Shown one piece after another: positions 5,820 to 6,376 of a DNA stretch of 6,376 bases (positions are counted from its first letter, which is position 1; each line of letters begins with the position of its first letter). A program made the position numbers and the translations under genes. The notes below the pieces were generated by a model. The model was not told the DNA's origin. It ran no database searches and saw only the letters and a program-made list of their open reading frames with translations. Source of the stretch: Chloroflexi bacterium RBG_16_56_11 (GTDB lineage Bacteria > Chloroflexota > Dehalococcoidia > Dehalococcoidales > RBG-16-60-22); NCBI GenBank assembly GCA_001796865.1, contig MGNQ01000047.1, positions 15,519-21,894 on the forward strand, in the 5' to 3' direction.

Positions 5820-5865
5820 GTTACCTCCCGGACATACTACCGGTGTTGAAAATCCCGGTAACAGT

Positions 5866-6376
5866 CTACTTTTTCAGCCTGTCGATAACGGCGTCGGCTA
5901 CCCGCGACGTGCCGGCGGCGGTGGGATCGTCGCGGCGCGGTTTCATATCGTAGGAGACGTCCGTTCCTCCGGCGATTACCCCGGCGATAGCCTTTTCCAG
6001 TCGCTCCGCCGCCCCCGTCTCCCCGATGTGGCGGAGCATCATCACGCCGGAAAGCATCATGGCCATAGGGTTGACCTTGTTCTGGCCGGCGTACCTGGGG
6101 GCGCTGCCGTGCGTCGGCTCGAAAACGGCGATGCCTTTACCTATATTGGCGCCCGGGGCCAGCCCCAGGCCTCCCACCAGCCCGGCGCACAGGTCGGAAA
6201 GGATGTCGCCGTACAGGTTGGGCGCCACGATGACGTCGTATTCCTGCGGCCTCCTGACCAGCTGCATGCACAGGTTATCGATCAGGGCATCCTGGAACTC
6301 GATGTCAGGGTAGGCTTTTGCTACCTCGCGGGCTATTGCCAGGAAAAGGCCGTCGGAGAACTTCATGATGTTGGCC
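5866..6376 (-). CDS. icd: isocitrate dehydrogenase, C-terminal part (partial)
   Basis: C-terminal half of a beta-decarboxylating dehydrogenase, most likely isocitrate dehydrogenase (isocitrate to 2-oxoglutarate plus CO2). The frame stays open through the window's right edge, so the 5' half is missing; 169 codons are visible. They begin ANIMKFSDGLFL, the hinge typical of IDH. DALIDNLCMQLVRRP and NLYGDILSDLCAG carry the metal-binding aspartates, followed by GLVGGLGLAPGANIG, FEPTHGSAPRYAGQNKVNP (nucleotide site) and a C-terminal GTSRVADAVIDRL. The R-Y-AGQ-NKV pattern resembles the K-Y-AGQ-DKV of NADP-dependent E. coli IDH rather than the D-I-AG of NAD enzymes and of isopropylmalate dehydrogenase, suggesting NADP use. 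The Met at 6364-6366 is internal and not the start. It precedes the cyclophilin gene by 46 nt and is probably co-transcribed. Isopropylmalate or homoisocitrate dehydrogenase is less likely but possible. Confidence 0.85.
   Translation of the reverse strand, partial: ANIMKFSDGLFLAIAREVAKAYPDIEFQDALIDNLCMQLVRRPQEYDVIVAPNLYGDILSDLCAGLVGGLGLAPGANIGKGIAVFEPTHGSAPRYAGQNKVNPMAMMLSGVMMLRHIGETGAAERLEKAIAGVIAGGTDVSYDMKPRRDDPTAAGTSRVADAVIDRLKK

Noticed and set aside
5838..5860. Terminator between the isocitrate dehydrogenase and cyclophilin genes
   Set aside because: TACCGG/CCGGTA can form a 6-bp stem with an 11-nt loop, but no T-run follows on the minus strand and the cyclophilin ribosome site is next to it.

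Overview
The window (about 6.4 kb, moderately GC-rich) looks like ordinary bacterial chromosome. I suspect a Dehalococcoidia-type member of the Chloroflexota. That guess rests on the GroEL and isocitrate dehydrogenase sequences as I remember the family, plus two Gram-positive-style lipoproteins and strong AAAGGAGG ribosome sites. I could not run a search, so treat the taxon as an inference.

Left part, minus strand: nusB is followed after 24 nt by acpP (GTG start). They form a short operon driven by a good extended -10 promoter just upstream of nusB. The first ~90 bases, downstream of acpP, hold no gene I can support. Centre, plus strand: a divergent 454-nt intergenic region leads into groES-groEL. 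It carries a dispersed-repeat copy, an AT-rich stretch, a wide inverted repeat, a probable sigma-A promoter and a perfect CIRCE operator, so the operon should be repressed by HrcA, which is encoded elsewhere. groEL ends in a textbook intrinsic terminator. A 359-nt gene-free region follows, with a degenerate tandem array of 13-14-bp units and a second copy of the dispersed repeat. Then comes a MarR-family regulator with its own promoter and a possible operator.

Right part, minus strand: the 3' part of an isocitrate dehydrogenase gene (cut by the window edge), a lipid-anchored cyclophilin-type peptidyl-prolyl isomerase and a LolA/LppX-like lipoprotein lie head to tail with gaps of 46 and 36 nt. 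They probably share a transcript that starts beyond the window. The lipoprotein gene converges with the marR-type gene, and no clear terminator is visible between them.

Functionally the window combines transcription antitermination (NusB), fatty-acid carrier protein (AcpP), cytosolic folding (GroES/GroEL), central carbon metabolism (IDH) and folding or handling of proteins and lipids at the outer face of the membrane (PPIase and lipoprotein). I found no mobile element, CRISPR array, RNA gene or convincing new system. The items most worth a second look are the non-coding ones: the repeat family flanking groESL, the tandem array, the inverted repeat beside the groESL promoter and the candidate MarR operator.
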